DNA from: Paenibacillus sp. UNC499MF
GTDB lineage: Bacteria; Bacillota; Bacilli; Paenibacillales; NBRC-103111
Reading direction: 5' to 3'
Assembly (NCBI RefSeq): GCF_900107975.1
Contig: NZ_FNVF01000016.1
Span: 9,080-61,354 of the forward strand
DNA length: 52,275 bases
In this document: piece by piece, positions 16,163-24,633 of the stretch
How positions within the stretch are numbered: the first letter of the stretch is position 1
How the letters are laid out: each line of letters begins with the position of its first letter
The notes under the pieces: model-generated
The model's database searches: none
Told to the model about the DNA's origin: nothing
What the model saw: only the letters and a program-made list of their open reading frames with translations
Made by a program: the position numbers and the translations under genes

Positions 16163-16184
16163 CACAGGCTGTCTGTGCGGCCGT
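16163..16184 (-). other. Hairpin between DUF4178 and DUF4247 genes
   Basis: Perfect inverted repeat CCGCACAG/CTGTGCGG with a four- to five-base loop, lying between the two co-directional genes. It lacks a T-run, so it may stabilise or process the mRNA rather than end it. Confidence 0.5.
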
Positions 16185-16247
16185 CTGCAGCCTCAGCGCC
16201 GGTTGCCGCCGGAACAACGAACCGAGTTTTCCGCCGCCCGCGGGACG

Positions 16248-16781
16248 TTAAAGCGTCGCCCGCATAAACTTGACCTGCGAGGCCGGCGTGCGTTCGCCCT
16301 GCATGGCGACGAATTTGCCGTCCTGCCATTGCAGGAAGAAATAGCGGTCGTCAGGTCCGAAGTATCTCCAGATCATGACTTCGTCGCCGCTGCGGAAATC
16401 GGTGTTGCCTTCCGAACGGGTCACATCGCTGCGGTGATGCTCCAGTTCAAACGTGTCCTCTCCGTCAAGCTCGAGCCGGGAAGGAACGTCGTTCGGATCG
16501 TCGAGCGCCCCTTCCATGAAATCGCAGAGGAAGCACTCGTAAGAACGGCCTTTCTCGATGAGCAGGCAGCGGACGTCTTTGCCGCTCTGAAGATAATACG
16601 CATAGCGGTGAGGCTCGAAACCCCTGTCGAAATAAATGACTTTCCCGGAAACGACGTACTCCTCGAGATCCACGTTGACGATATCGCCGACGCGGGATTC
16701 CTCGAAAGGATTCGCTTGTCTGACCGGTTCCTGCTGCTTGTTGCTGCGGATAATGTTACCTACGCGTTTGAATATAGACAT
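16248..16781 (-). CDS. DUF4178 domain protein
   Basis: Cytosolic protein of 177 residues. After a basic amphipathic N-terminus (SIFKRVGNIIRSNKQQ) comes a beta-rich domain (about 28-175) with RVGDIVNVDLEEYVVSGKV, FDRGFEPHRYAYYL, and GDEVMIWRYFGPDDRYFFLQ, which fits DUF4178. Function unknown; in other genomes these genes lie beside DUF4247 and DUF350 genes in envelope-stress type clusters. Start ATG; AAGGAGCGTCCC precedes it. The DUF4247 gene follows after about 155 bases. Confidence 0.8.
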   Translation of the reverse strand: MSIFKRVGNIIRSNKQQEPVRQANPFEESRVGDIVNVDLEEYVVSGKVIYFDRGFEPHRYAYYLQSGKDVRCLLIEKGRSYECFLCDFMEGALDDPNDVPSRLELDGEDTFELEHHRSDVTRSEGNTDFRSGDEVMIWRYFGPDDRYFFLQWQDGKFVAMQGERTPASQVKFMRATL

Positions 16782-16896
16782 AAAGGGACGCTCCTTACGT
16801 TTAATCTGGTGTTCTTCTGTCCATTATATACGATGAAAAGCGATTAAGGTTTCGATGACAGACCCTCTTCCTCCCCGCACATGGGCAAATAGTCAC

Positions 16897-16926
16897 TGGA
16901 AAAGCTTGAGTAAAATATGTTATACT
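16897..16926 (+). promoter_or_regulatory. cshA promoter with extended -10
   Basis: TGTTATACT (16918-16926) is an extended -10; a weak TGGAAA lies at 16897-16902. Transcription would start near 16933, leaving a leader of about 150 bases before the cshA start. Confidence 0.55.
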
Positions 16927-17082
16927 AGTCGAGATATTCTTAAGGGCGGCTCTACGAATTAGGATAAGGGCAATTCGGGATAGGGTTTCCGCACGGATGA
17001 ACGGATGTTAAGGAAGAAAAGTCGTGCTTAAGGGTATATAAAAGAAGAGAAATCTTCATCGGATAAAAGGAGAATGAACGGA

Positions 17083-18687
17083 TTGAAAAATTTTTCAGAA
17101 TTTGATTTAGATGCAAAAGTAATTAAAGCTATTACAGAAATGGGTTTCGAAGAATCGACCCCGATTCAGGAAAAAACGATTCCGCTTGCGATTGCAGGAA
17201 ACGATCTGATCGGCCAGGCGCAAACCGGTACGGGTAAAACGGCCGCTTTCGGTATTCCTCTCGTAAGCAAAATCGAGCCAAGCGAAGAGAAGATCGTTGC
17301 ACTTATCATGTGCCCGACCCGCGAACTTGCCATTCAAGTTGCGGAAGAAGTCAGCAAACTCGGACGCTTCAAAGGCATCCGCTCCCTGCCGATCTACGGC
17401 GGACAAGATATCGGCAAGCAAATCCGCGCGCTGAAGAAGAGACCTCAAATCATCATCGGTACGCCGGGACGTCTGCTTGACCACATCAACCGTAAAACGA
17501 TCAAGCTCGAAGATGTTAAAACCGTCGTTCTCGACGAAGCGGACGAAATGCTCGACATGGGCTTCATGGATGACATTCAGTCCATCCTGAGCCTTGTACC
17601 TGCAGAGCGCCACACGATGCTCTTCTCGGCAACAATGCCTCCTAACATTCAGAAGCTGGCTCAACAGTTCCTGACGAATCCTCAGCATGTATCGGTTATT
17701 CCTAAGCACGTAAGCGCTCCGCTTATCGATCAGGCTTACATCGAAGTGCATGAGAAGCAGAAATTCGAAGCGCTCAGCCGTCTCATCGACATGGAGTCCC
17801 CGGAACTGGCGATCGTATTCGGACGTACGAAGCGCCGTGTCGACGAGTTGGCGGAAGCCCTGCAGAAGCGCGGTTATGCCGCTGAAGGCCTGCACGGTGA
17901 CTTGTCCCAGAACCAGCGTGACAACGTTATGCGCAAATTCCGTGACGGCAGCATCGAAGTGCTTGTCGCTACGGACGTGGCGGCGCGCGGTCTCGACGTT
18001 TCCGGCGTAACTCACGTCGTTAACTTCGACCTTCCGCAGGACCCGGAAAGCTACGTTCACCGGATCGGCCGTACGGGCCGCGCGGGCAAAGAAGGAACGG
18101 CTTGGACGTTCGTAACGCCGCGTGAGATCGATCACCTGCACTTCATCGAGAAAGTAACCCGTCACCGCATTCCTAAGAAACCTATGCCGAGCCCGGCCGA
18201 GGCTATGGAAGGCAAGCAAAAGGTAACGGCTGAACGCATCATCAACCTACTTCAAGAAGAAAAGCACAACGAATTCAAAGGCGTAGCTATTCAGCTTCTT
18301 GAGGAATACGATTCCGTCAACCTGCTTGCAGCGGCTCTTCAGCTTCTTACCGGCGGTGAGAAGAAGGAAGTATCCGTAGAGCTGACTCCGGAAGATCCGA
18401 TCCGTGCGAAGAAGCGCCGTGTTGACGTGCGCAGCTCCGGACGTAAAGTTAACTACGGCAGCGACCGCAGAGGCGACGGCCGTTCCGGCGGAGGCTACGG
18501 CTCCCGCTCCGGCCAAGGCGGATCGCGCTACGGTTCTTCTTCCTCTTCCCGCGGAAGAGACGGCGGACGCGATTACCGCGACCGTGACCGTGACAGCCGT
18601 TCCAGTGGCGGATACGGTTCCCGCAGCGGCGGTTCCGATTACAATCGTTCCGGCAGCTCCCGCCGCAGTGAAGATTCCAACGCTTAA
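17083..18687 (+). CDS. cshA: DEAD-box RNA helicase CshA
   Basis: ATP-dependent RNA helicase of 534 residues acting in RNA decay, ribosome assembly and cold adaptation. Motifs in order: Q motif (FEESTPIQ), [31 protein letters not shown], then helicase C marks and [10 protein letters not shown]. After about residue 430 comes an RGG/SRGG-rich tail ([17 protein letters not shown] and similar repeats to the end) for RNA binding. TTG 17083 has AAAGGAG ten bases upstream, while ATG 17074 would leave a one-base spacer; both give almost the same protein. Long leader, strong terminator. Confidence 0.93.
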   Translation: MKNFSEFDLDAKVIKAITEMGFEESTPIQEKTIPLAIAGNDLIGQAQTGTGKTAAFGIPLVSKIEPSEEKIVALIMCPTRELAIQVAEEVSKLGRFKGIRSLPIYGGQDIGKQIRALKKRPQIIIGTPGRLLDHINRKTIKLEDVKTVVLDEADEMLDMGFMDDIQSILSLVPAERHTMLFSATMPPNIQKLAQQFLTNPQHVSVIPKHVSAPLIDQAYIEVHEKQKFEALSRLIDMESPELAIVFGRTKRRVDELAEALQKRGYAAEGLHGDLSQNQRDNVMRKFRDGSIEVLVATDVAARGLDVSGVTHVVNFDLPQDPESYVHRIGRTGRAGKEGTAWTFVTPREIDHLHFIEKVTRHRIPKKPMPSPAEAMEGKQKVTAERIINLLQEEKHNEFKGVAIQLLEEYDSVNLLAAALQLLTGGEKKEVSVELTPEDPIRAKKRRVDVRSSGRKVNYGSDRRGDGRSGGGYGSRSGQGGSRYGSSSSSRGRDGGRDYRDRDRDSRSSGGYGSRSGGSDYNRSGSSRRSEDSNA

Positions 18688-18701
18688 TTGATCCCCATAT
18701 C

Positions 18702-18735
18702 AAAATGACGACCCCGACGGGTCGTCATTTTTTTT
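18702..18735 (+). terminator. Terminator of cshA
   Basis: AAAATGACGACCC pairs with GGGTCGTCATTTT across a short loop and runs into eight Ts. Confidence 0.9.
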
Positions 18736-18780
18736 GGAGATTCGCGTTAAATTAATTCGGACGGATTTGTTCAGGAATGA

Positions 18781-18873
18781 TTAGTAGAGGAAAGAACGAG
18801 TGATGATAACCAGCAGAATGAAGAGTACCAGAATCGCACCTGTGGAAGTAAAAGCGCCGCCAACACCAGACAT
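18781..18873 (-). CDS. YjcZ-family sporulation microprotein
   Basis: A 30-residue membrane peptide, MSGVGGAFTSTGAIL then VLFILLVIITRSFLY, typical of the YjcZ family of Bacillales (Gly/Ala-rich head, one membrane helix, ending in a short aromatic tail). The ATG at 18873 has AGGAGGAG seven bases upstream on the minus strand. Such peptides are expressed in sporulation; exact role unknown. Too short for usual gene callers. It lies alone between cshA and the YesL-like gene. Confidence 0.85.
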   Translation of the reverse strand: MSGVGGAFTSTGAILVLFILLVIITRSFLY

Positions 18874-19013
18874 GTAATCTCCTCCTCGTGAATGATTTGA
18901 AGCTGTATTACCTTAACAGAATATGCCTGCGGGGAAGAAAAGAAAGGGCGGCTACCTATGCTCTACAAAATAGGCTATAATAAGAATTAACATCTACAGA
19001 GGGGGACAAGGGT

Positions 19014-19820
19014 TTGGAATTTAGAGGACTAATGGGCGGCTTTTACCGGATTTCCGAATGGATCATGAGGCTGTCCGCCATTAATCTGCTGTGGATTCTT
19101 TGCAGCATTCCGTTTTTCTTTTTTGCGTTAGCCGGGCTTACTTCGGGCCAAGCGGATATTATGGTGCAATCGCTTGTTTTAATGGGTATATTGGCACCGT
19201 TTACACTGTTTCCTTCTACGGCTGCGATGTTCACGGTAGCCCGTAAGTGGGTGACCGGGGATGAAGATGTGCCTCTGTTCAAAACCTTCTTCCGCGGCTA
19301 CAAAGAAAACTTTCTTCAGAGCATGATCGGAGGCATCGCCTTCGTGTTATTCGCCCTGATTCTGTTCGTGAGTTACCGGTTTTACGCGGGGCTCGACAGC
19401 GCGCTCTCCCTTCTGTCCTATATGTTCCTGGCCATGGGAATTTTGCTGATCGGCGCTTTTTTCAATTTCTTCTGCATCATGTCCCATCTTCATATGAAGA
19501 TTGTGCAAATCATCAAGAACGCCATCCTGCTGACGATCGGCAATCCCGTGACAAGCGTGATGACGATTATCGGGAACGTGGCGATCGTGATCATCAGTTT
19601 CCGTTTCAGTTTCCTGCTCGTATTTTTCGCCGGCAGCGTCAGCGCGACTTTCTCGTTCTGGCAGTTCAACCGGAGCTTCGAGAAAATCAAACGCAAGCAG
19701 GAGGCGCTGGAAGAGGCTGAACGCGAGCGGCTGGAGGAAGAGAACGGGCAGGCGCCCGAGCTGGATACGGCGGCCGTCCGGGTTGACGATTCGACAAAGA
19801 AAGAGTCTGACAAACTATAG
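19014..19820 (+). CDS. YesL/DUF624-like membrane protein
   Basis: Integral membrane protein of 268 residues: helices near 20-45, 50-75, 110-135, 140-165, 180-205 and 205-225, then a charged coiled tail (FEKIKRKQEALEEAERE). The N-terminus (MGGFYRISEWIMRLSAINLL) fits the DUF624 family, whose members often sit near carbohydrate uptake genes; no sugar genes are next to it here. Start TTG 19014 preceded by AGAGGGGGACAAGGG. A TATAAT lies at 18976-18981. Confidence 0.85.
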   Translation: MEFRGLMGGFYRISEWIMRLSAINLLWILCSIPFFFFALAGLTSGQADIMVQSLVLMGILAPFTLFPSTAAMFTVARKWVTGDEDVPLFKTFFRGYKENFLQSMIGGIAFVLFALILFVSYRFYAGLDSALSLLSYMFLAMGILLIGAFFNFFCIMSHLHMKIVQIIKNAILLTIGNPVTSVMTIIGNVAIVIISFRFSFLLVFFAGSVSATFSFWQFNRSFEKIKRKQEALEEAERERLEEENGQAPELDTAAVRVDDSTKKESDKL

Positions 19821-19888
19821 CCCCGGTCCCTTTTTCAACGGCGTTCTGAAGCGATAGACCTATTCTTACAAAAGACAGTCGATTCCAG

Positions 19889-19917
19889 TTGAATCCGGTT
19901 CGCGATTGTCTTATAAT
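19889..19917 (+). promoter_or_regulatory. Sigma-A promoter of 6S RNA
   Basis: TTGAAT (19889-19894), 17-base spacer, perfect TATAAT (19912-19917). Start point predicted near 19924. Confidence 0.8.
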
Positions 19918-19923
19918 AGGGAT

Positions 19924-20110
19924 ACAAACAAAATCCTGCGATGTACGTTTCGGTTTCTTTTGTTTTAAACCAATGATTGTTTCTCGGGAGATCCATATTG
20001 AAGCGCGGCTGACATGCCCCCGAAAAGGGACTTCAAAAACGCTTCTGCGATCACCCACCTGCTAAAGCAGGTTTGAAACTATTAAACCGGACGGCATTTG
20101 CGGGTTTTTT
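19924..20110 (+). ncRNA. ssrS: 6S RNA (SsrS)
   Basis: About 187 nucleotides, the usual 6S length; 6S RNA binds sigma-A RNA polymerase holoenzyme and mimics an open promoter. The ends pair as in 6S: CCTGCGATG (19935-19943) with CATTTGCGGG (20095-20104), followed by T7. The 5' part TCCTGCGATGTACG resembles the E. coli 6S start TCTGAGATGTTCG, and the 3' part has CTTCTGCGATCACCCACC and a perfect hairpin ACCTGC-TAAA-GCAGGT (20057-20072), as I remember from Bacillales 6S RNAs. Own promoter upstream. No ORF with a ribosome binding site lies here. Confidence 0.82.
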
Positions 20111-20144
20111 TATGTCTTCATACATGCGAATCTTAAAAAAAGAC

Positions 20145-20176
20145 ACAGCTTCGTAAACGGGGCTGTTTTTATTTTG
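20145..20176 (+). terminator. Second terminator-like hairpin after 6S RNA
   Basis: ACAGCTTCG (20145-20153) pairs fully, with two GU pairs, with CGGGGCTGT (20158-20166) around loop TAAA and is followed by TTTTATTTT. Confidence 0.65.
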
Positions 20177-20181
20177 TCCGA

Positions 20182-20224
20182 AAAAGGGTAATTTAAAGAG
20201 AAGCTACAGGAGCGGACCCTTTTT
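20182..20224 (+). terminator. Third terminator-like stem after 6S RNA
   Basis: AAAAAGGGT pairs with ACCCTTTTT over a loop of about 25 bases. It lies directly before the transaldolase promoter. Confidence 0.45.
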
Positions 20225-20251
20225 GTATTGGAACCATTTTTATGCTATGGT
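20223..20251 (+). promoter_or_regulatory. Promoter of transaldolase gene
   Basis: TTGTAT (20223-20228), 17-base spacer, TATGGT (20246-20251) with TG in the extended -10 position (TGCTATGGT). Confidence 0.55.
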
Positions 20252-20313
20252 GAAAAAGTGGAATGTGAATGTACATAGAGATCAAAAATTTTGCCGAAAG
20301 TGGTGGATCGTGT

Positions 20314-20970
20314 ATGAAGCTGTTTCTTGATACGGCCAATGTAAACGAGATTAAAGAAGCGCACGAGCTGGGGGTTATTTCCGGAATCACGACGAATCCG
20401 TCTCTGATTGCCAAAGAGGGACGCGATTTCTTTGAGACCCTCAAGGAAATCGTAGACATCGTAGGCGATCTGCCGATCAGCGCCGAAGTTGTCGCCACGG
20501 ATGTGGAAGGAATGGTCCAGCAGGGCGAGAAGCTTGCGAAAATCGGCAGCGGGATCGTGATTAAGGTTCCGATGACCGCGGACGGTCTTAAGGCGACGAA
20601 GCGTTTCAGCGACCAAGGCATTAAAACCAACGTGACCCTTGTTTTCAGTTCCACACAGGCGCTTCTGGCGGCACGCGCGGGAGCTACCTATGTATCTCCG
20701 TTCATCGGACGGCTCGATGACATTAACCAGGTAGGCATGCATCTGATTGAAGAAGTGAGCCAGATTATTACCGTACACGAGCTGCCGACACAAATTATTG
20801 CGGCAAGCGTGCGTCATTCTACGCATGTGATCGAGGCTGCCCTCTTAGGTTCTCATATCGCCACGGTGCCGTTCAAAGTAATCGAAGCCATGATGAAGCA
20901 TCCGCTGACCGATGCCGGAGTGGAACGGTTTATGAAAGACTGGGAAAGCGCCAATCAGAAAACTTTTTAA
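20314..20970 (+). CDS. tal: Transaldolase, short FSA/TalC type
   Basis: Pentose phosphate enzyme of 218 residues. The start [20 protein letters not shown], the segment [15 protein letters not shown] and the Schiff-base lysine in GIVIKVPMT mark the short fructose-6-phosphate aldolase/transaldolase group; Bacillales MipB/TalC members of this length are transaldolases. ATG 20314 begins the conserved strand; the upstream Shine-Dalgarno (GGTGGA) is weak. Own promoter at 20223-20251, terminator at 21019-21045. Confidence 0.92.
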   Translation: MKLFLDTANVNEIKEAHELGVISGITTNPSLIAKEGRDFFETLKEIVDIVGDLPISAEVVATDVEGMVQQGEKLAKIGSGIVIKVPMTADGLKATKRFSDQGIKTNVTLVFSSTQALLAARAGATYVSPFIGRLDDINQVGMHLIEEVSQIITVHELPTQIIAASVRHSTHVIEAALLGSHIATVPFKVIEAMMKHPLTDAGVERFMKDWESANQKTF

Positions 20971-21018
20971 AGAAATCAGGGGCGGATATTCAAGTGAAAC
21001 ATGACCCCGTATAAATTA

Positions 21019-21045
21019 GAAGCCTCTCTGCGGAGAGGCTTTTTA
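21019..21045 (+). terminator. Terminator of tal
   Basis: AAGCCTCTC pairs with GAGAGGCTT around TGCG, then TTTTA. Confidence 0.85.
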
Positions 21046-21227
21046 TTCATAGAAATGCGGTAAGGATGGATGAAATTGGTTATTTAGCCGCTGTTCAATA
21101 AAATGCCCAGGGATTTATGCCCGGTTTTTGCCGTTCTCCTCTTTTGCTTCCCTGCAAAGAATGGTAAGATTGTTTTTAGTGTGGTTTGGCAAGCAGTCTG
21201 GATATGCTTCATGAAGGGGGAACGACT

Positions 21228-21614
21228 TTGAAACGAACGTTAGTCGGTTTGCTTCGCAGTTTCGAGACAACCGGTGAGAAAGCCAAAGATCCGGAATTAA
21301 AAACCCGTTACTACAAATTATCCAAAGACCAGGTGTGGGAAGAAACCGTCGGAATGATCAAAAAAACACCCGGATACAAACTTCTCCACGAAGTAAAGAA
21401 TGTCGGAGAGATTGTGGTGGAAAAGCGTACGGCTCTCGGACGTACTCAGGATATTACGATTACTTTGTTTGAGGTTAATCCGACGACAACGGCTATTGAT
21501 ATTTATTCGGCTTCCCGCGGGAACATGGGGGACCTCGGTTCCAATTACCGGACCATCCTGGATATTTACAAACAGCTGGACAAAAAGCTGGCAGCTTACA
21601 AAATCAGCCGCTAA
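21228..21614 (+). CDS. DUF1499-like small cytosolic protein
   Basis: Protein of 128 residues: basic N-terminus, then RYYKLSKDQVWEETVGMIKK, GEIVVEKRTALGRTQDITIT, and TAIDIYSASRGNMGDLGSN, a pattern I associate with DUF1499. Function unknown; no signal peptide. TTG 21228 is preferred because AAGGGGG lies seven bases upstream; the longer frame from 21186 has no ribosome binding site. Ends before a large bidirectional terminator shared with the convergent tpx gene. Confidence 0.75.
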   Translation: MKRTLVGLLRSFETTGEKAKDPELKTRYYKLSKDQVWEETVGMIKKTPGYKLLHEVKNVGEIVVEKRTALGRTQDITITLFEVNPTTTAIDIYSASRGNMGDLGSNYRTILDIYKQLDKKLAAYKISR

Positions 21615-21647
21615 CGCTTAAGCTTCTTGAGGCGGCTTCGCAGGCAT

Positions 21648-21702
21648 AAAAAAACAGCAGAGGATTCGATGAGCGCATCGATTCCTGTGCTGTTTTCTTT
21701 TT
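21648..21702. terminator. Bidirectional terminator between convergent genes
   Basis: AAAACAGCA-AGGA-TCGATG pairs with CATCGATTCCT and TGCTGTTTT; T-runs on both strands serve the DUF1499 gene and tpx. Confidence 0.85.
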
Positions 21703-21713
21703 ATCCGGGAGAA

Positions 21714-22232
21714 TTATACGAGCTTCTTAACCGCTTCGATTGCAGCCTCGTAGTTCGGGTGCTCGGTCATTTCGCCGAGGTACTCCACATACTGGATCTT
21801 GTCATTGGCATCAATGACGAAGATGGAACGCATGTCGAGCTGGAGTTCTTGAATCAGAACGCCGTAAGCTTGTCCGAAGGACTTCGCTTTGTAGTCGGAC
21901 AGCAGGACGACCTGGTCGATGCCTGCCGCACCGCACCAGCGGGCTTGCGCGAAAGGAAGATCGACGCTGACCGTGAGAACGGCTACGTTATCGCCGAGCT
22001 TGGCGGCTTCTTCGTTAAAACGGCGGGTTTGAGCGTCGCATACGCCCGTATCGATGGAAGGTACCACGCTGATCAGCTTCACCTTGCCGGCATAATCCGA
22101 AAGGGAAACTTCGTTCAGGAGGTCTTTGTTCAGTTTGAAATCCGGTGCTGCATCGCCGGCTTTAAGCTCTGGACCGACGAGTGTGATCGGGTTGCCTTTG
22201 AATGTGGCTGCACCCTTGCGTTCTTGTGTCAT
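21714..22232 (-). CDS. tpx: Thiol peroxidase (atypical 2-Cys peroxiredoxin)
   Basis: Reduces hydroperoxides with thioredoxin as electron donor; 172 residues. Peroxidatic Cys65 lies in [18 protein letters not shown] and resolving Cys100 in ARWCG, the Tpx arrangement. The N-terminus [12 protein letters not shown] is also typical. ATG with AAGGAGG upstream. Its promoter is TGGACA-18-TATAAT on the minus strand. A thioredoxin gene (trxA) lies 28 kb away in the same window. Confidence 0.95.
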   Translation of the reverse strand: MTQERKGAATFKGNPITLVGPELKAGDAAPDFKLNKDLLNEVSLSDYAGKVKLISVVPSIDTGVCDAQTRRFNEEAAKLGDNVAVLTVSVDLPFAQARWCGAAGIDQVVLLSDYKAKSFGQAYGVLIQELQLDMRSIFVIDANDKIQYVEYLGEMTEHPNYEAAIEAVKKLV

Positions 22233-22286
22233 ATGTATTCCTCCTTATCGATTATACGAAAAGAACTGGAAATTCCAGCCCTCCCT

Positions 22287-22316
22287 ATTATACCCTCGCG
22301 TTCAAGGGGTTGTCCA
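22287..22316 (-). promoter_or_regulatory. tpx promoter
   Basis: Minus strand TGGACA (22316-22311), 18-base spacer, TATAAT (22292-22287). Confidence 0.65.
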
Positions 22317-22349
22317 ACCCTCTTGAGGCGAAAGCCCATGCGGGAGCGG

Positions 22350-22378
22350 TTCTCGGCAACTCCCAAATCGGCTATAAT
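22350..22378 (+). promoter_or_regulatory. Candidate promoter of the LysR gene
   Basis: TTCTCG (22350-22355), 17-base spacer, perfect TATAAT (22373-22378). The -35 is poor, as expected for an autoregulated LysR gene. Confidence 0.45.
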
Positions 22379-22416
22379 AGGTAGAGATGGAAGCACCTGC
22401 TATGGGGGAGGATCAT

Positions 22417-23346
22417 GTGGAGTTACGACAACTGCAGTATTTCGTGAAAGTGGCCAGAAAACAGCATATGACGCAGGCGGCCGAAGAGCTTCGCGTGGCC
22501 CAGTCTGCCGTAAGCCGGCAAATCCGCCAGTTGGAGGAGGAGCTCGGTGTACGCTTGTTTGTCCAGAAAGGCCGCAATCTGCAGCTGACTCCGGCGGGAA
22601 GGCTGTTTCTGGGCCGGGCGGAGCATATTTTGACCGATTTGGAACGCGCGGTGGGGGAAGTCCGTGAATTTCTGGATCCCGAGGGCGGTGAGATTCGGGT
22701 CGGTTTTCCTCATAGCGTATCCGTTTCCATTCTTCCCGCGTTTATATCCCGCTTCAAGAAAGAACATCCCAACGTTAAATTCCGTTTAAAGCAGGGAACT
22801 TACACGAGTCTTATTCGTGACGTTACAGAAGGCGAAATCGATCTCGCGATCATATCGCCGTGTCCGGAGACGCACGAGCTTGTGAAGGGAGAAGTGATGC
22901 TTACGGAGGAGCTGCTGGCTGTGCTGCCGCCTAACCATGCGCTGGCCGGCTTCAAAAGCATCCGGCTGGAGCAGCTGAAGGAGGAGCCGTTTGTTATGTT
23001 CGGCGAGCAGTATTCGCTTCGTCCGATCGTGATGAACGCCTGCCTTAAGGCGGGGTTTGTGCCGAAGATCGAATTCGAGGGAGAGGAAACGGACACGATC
23101 CGCGGGCTCGTCGCGGCGGGGATGGGCGTCAGTCTTCTTCCCGAGCTGGCGCTGCGCTATTCGACGCATATCGAGCCGTGTGTGGTGAAAGTCGATCCGA
23201 AAGTAACGCGTACCGTTGGCGTTATCCGCCGGAGGGATGAGAAGCTTCCGCTCGTGACTGAGCTTTTCAGCCGGTTTCTGATGGAATTCCAGCCCGCGTC
23301 GGATCTCAGTCCGAACAGGTCCAAGGACGGGGTGAACGGGACTTAG
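22417..23346 (+). CDS. LysR family regulator, GltC-like
   Basis: Transcription factor of 309 residues. The winged helix (ELRQLQYFVKVARKQHMTQA...SAVSRQIRQLEEELGVRLF, 1-55) and the effector domain are close to my memory of B. subtilis GltC, including FLDPEGGEIRVGFP, EGEETDTIRGLVAAGMGVSL and KVTRTVGVIRR. GltC activates glutamate synthase genes, but no gltAB lies here, so the target may differ. GTG 22417 is preceded by GGGGGAGG. It is transcribed divergently from tpx; a role in tpx control is possible but not shown. Confidence 0.9.
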   Translation: MELRQLQYFVKVARKQHMTQAAEELRVAQSAVSRQIRQLEEELGVRLFVQKGRNLQLTPAGRLFLGRAEHILTDLERAVGEVREFLDPEGGEIRVGFPHSVSVSILPAFISRFKKEHPNVKFRLKQGTYTSLIRDVTEGEIDLAIISPCPETHELVKGEVMLTEELLAVLPPNHALAGFKSIRLEQLKEEPFVMFGEQYSLRPIVMNACLKAGFVPKIEFEGEETDTIRGLVAAGMGVSLLPELALRYSTHIEPCVVKVDPKVTRTVGVIRRRDEKLPLVTELFSRFLMEFQPASDLSPNRSKDGVNGT

Positions 23347-23400
23347 CCCGTTAACGGCATCCGGTAAGGATGACGGTCGACTTCCCTTTAATAAAAGAAA

Positions 23401-23433
23401 AAAAGCTTTCGTCCTTGAAGACGAAAGCTTTTT
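23401..23433. terminator. Bidirectional terminator, LysR and YugP genes
   Basis: AAAAGCTTTCGTC pairs with GACGAAAGCTTTT around a short loop with flanking A/T runs. Confidence 0.9.
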
Positions 23434-23475
23434 GAGGTTTGCGGGCGTTCGGTGCGCCGGAATAATATTGCCGCA

Positions 23476-24162
23476 TTAATCGTCGGAACGGCTGTTGAAA
23501 ATCATGACATACTTAACAAGCTCAAGCAGCGAGATAAGGGCCGCAGCCACATAAGTCAAGGCGGCCGCGTTAAGCACTTTGGCTACGCCCTGCTCTTCTT
23601 CGTTAGTAATAAAACCGCCTGCGATCATAAGCTCACGTGCCCGGTTGCTGGCATTGAACTCGACCGGCAGAGTCACGAGCTGGAAAAGTACGGCGGCGGA
23701 GAAGAAGATGATACCCAGAAGAAGCAGAACATCAAACTGCTGAAAAATAAGGCCTGCGATAAGCAGAAGCGGAGCTACGCCGGAAGCGAAGTTGACGACC
23801 GGGAACATCTTGTGGCGCGCAACCAGCATAGGGTAATGCACCTGGTGCTGAATCGCGTGGCCGACTTCGTGACAAGCTACCGAAACGGCCGAGATGGTGC
23901 TTTCGTAATAGACAGGTTCGGAAAGACGCACCGTTCTGGAGATGGGATCGTAGTGGTCCGAAAGAGCTCCGGGAACCGGTTCGATCGGAACATCGTACAG
24001 CCCTTCCGCGTCGAGCATGCGGCGGGCCGCTTCGTATCCGGTCATACCGGATTGAACGGGTACTTGAGACCACCGGTTGAACGTGCCGCGTACCCGGAAC
24101 GAAGCCCATATGGATAAGCCGAATGCAATGAAAATAAGAAAATCCATAGGATGAAAAAACAT
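23476..24162 (-). CDS. yugP: YugP-like membrane zinc metallopeptidase
   Basis: Membrane protein of 228 residues: N-terminal helix (about 5-22), the zinc motif in SVACHEVGHAIQHQ (about 92-105), then hydrophobic helices near 120-140, 143-165 and 200-222. The conserved NRARELMIAGGFI lies between the last helices. This family (YugP, DUF/peptidase M-type) is widely conserved but its substrate is unknown. Start ATG; upstream GGAGGTCTGCAGCT. Shares a bidirectional terminator with the LysR gene. Confidence 0.9.
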   Translation of the reverse strand: MFFHPMDFLIFIAFGLSIWASFRVRGTFNRWSQVPVQSGMTGYEAARRMLDAEGLYDVPIEPVPGALSDHYDPISRTVRLSEPVYYESTISAVSVACHEVGHAIQHQVHYPMLVARHKMFPVVNFASGVAPLLLIAGLIFQQFDVLLLLGIIFFSAAVLFQLVTLPVEFNASNRARELMIAGGFITNEEEQGVAKVLNAAALTYVAAALISLLELVKYVMIFNSRSDD

Positions 24163-24201
24163 AGCTGCAGACCTCCATAGTCAAGATATCGCGGGGATCC
24201 G

Positions 24202-24633
24202 TTACGTAAAGGGACCTTTGCCGAGCAGATAGAGCAGTGCTTCGACGCATGCGGCGGTAGGCTGAGTAATCAGATTATAAATCTTCTTGAGCTGATTCGG
24301 TTTCAACTGCTGAATCATAGGATCGAGTTCCTTGATTTCTTTCTGCAGTTGGCCGAGCAGCACCTGATAAGATGTCAGCTTATCGGTCACATGTTCGTCG
24401 TGAGCCGCTTTGTCCAGCTTCAGCATCGTTGTACGGATTTCTTCCAACGTATATTTCTCTTTTTTCATCTCTTCAATACGTTTGAGCCGCAGCAAGGTTT
24501 CATCCGAATACAGGCGGTAATTGGTGTCCGATCTTTTCTCGGGATGAATCAGGCCCAGCTTGGTGTAATAATCGATCGTCCTGGGGCTGACTCCCGCCAA
24601 CCGGGACAACTCTCCGATTCTATGAAGCTTCAT
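24202..24633 (-). CDS. MerR family transcriptional regulator
   Basis: Regulator of 143 residues with a typical winged helix (HRIGELSRLAGVSPRTIDYYTKLGLI, then NYRLYSDETLLRLKRIEEMK) and a dimerising coiled coil (about 75-120). No cysteine suitable for metal binding is present apart from one near the C-terminus, so a metal sensor is unlikely. The effector tail (about 118-143) is short. The start is ambiguous: GGAGGGG lies 14 bases before ATG 24633, while a closer out-of-frame ATG is followed by TGA. Confidence 0.88.
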   Translation of the reverse strand: MKLHRIGELSRLAGVSPRTIDYYTKLGLIHPEKRSDTNYRLYSDETLLRLKRIEEMKKEKYTLEEIRTTMLKLDKAAHDEHVTDKLTSYQVLLGQLQKEIKELDPMIQQLKPNQLKKIYNLITQPTAACVEALLYLLGKGPFT

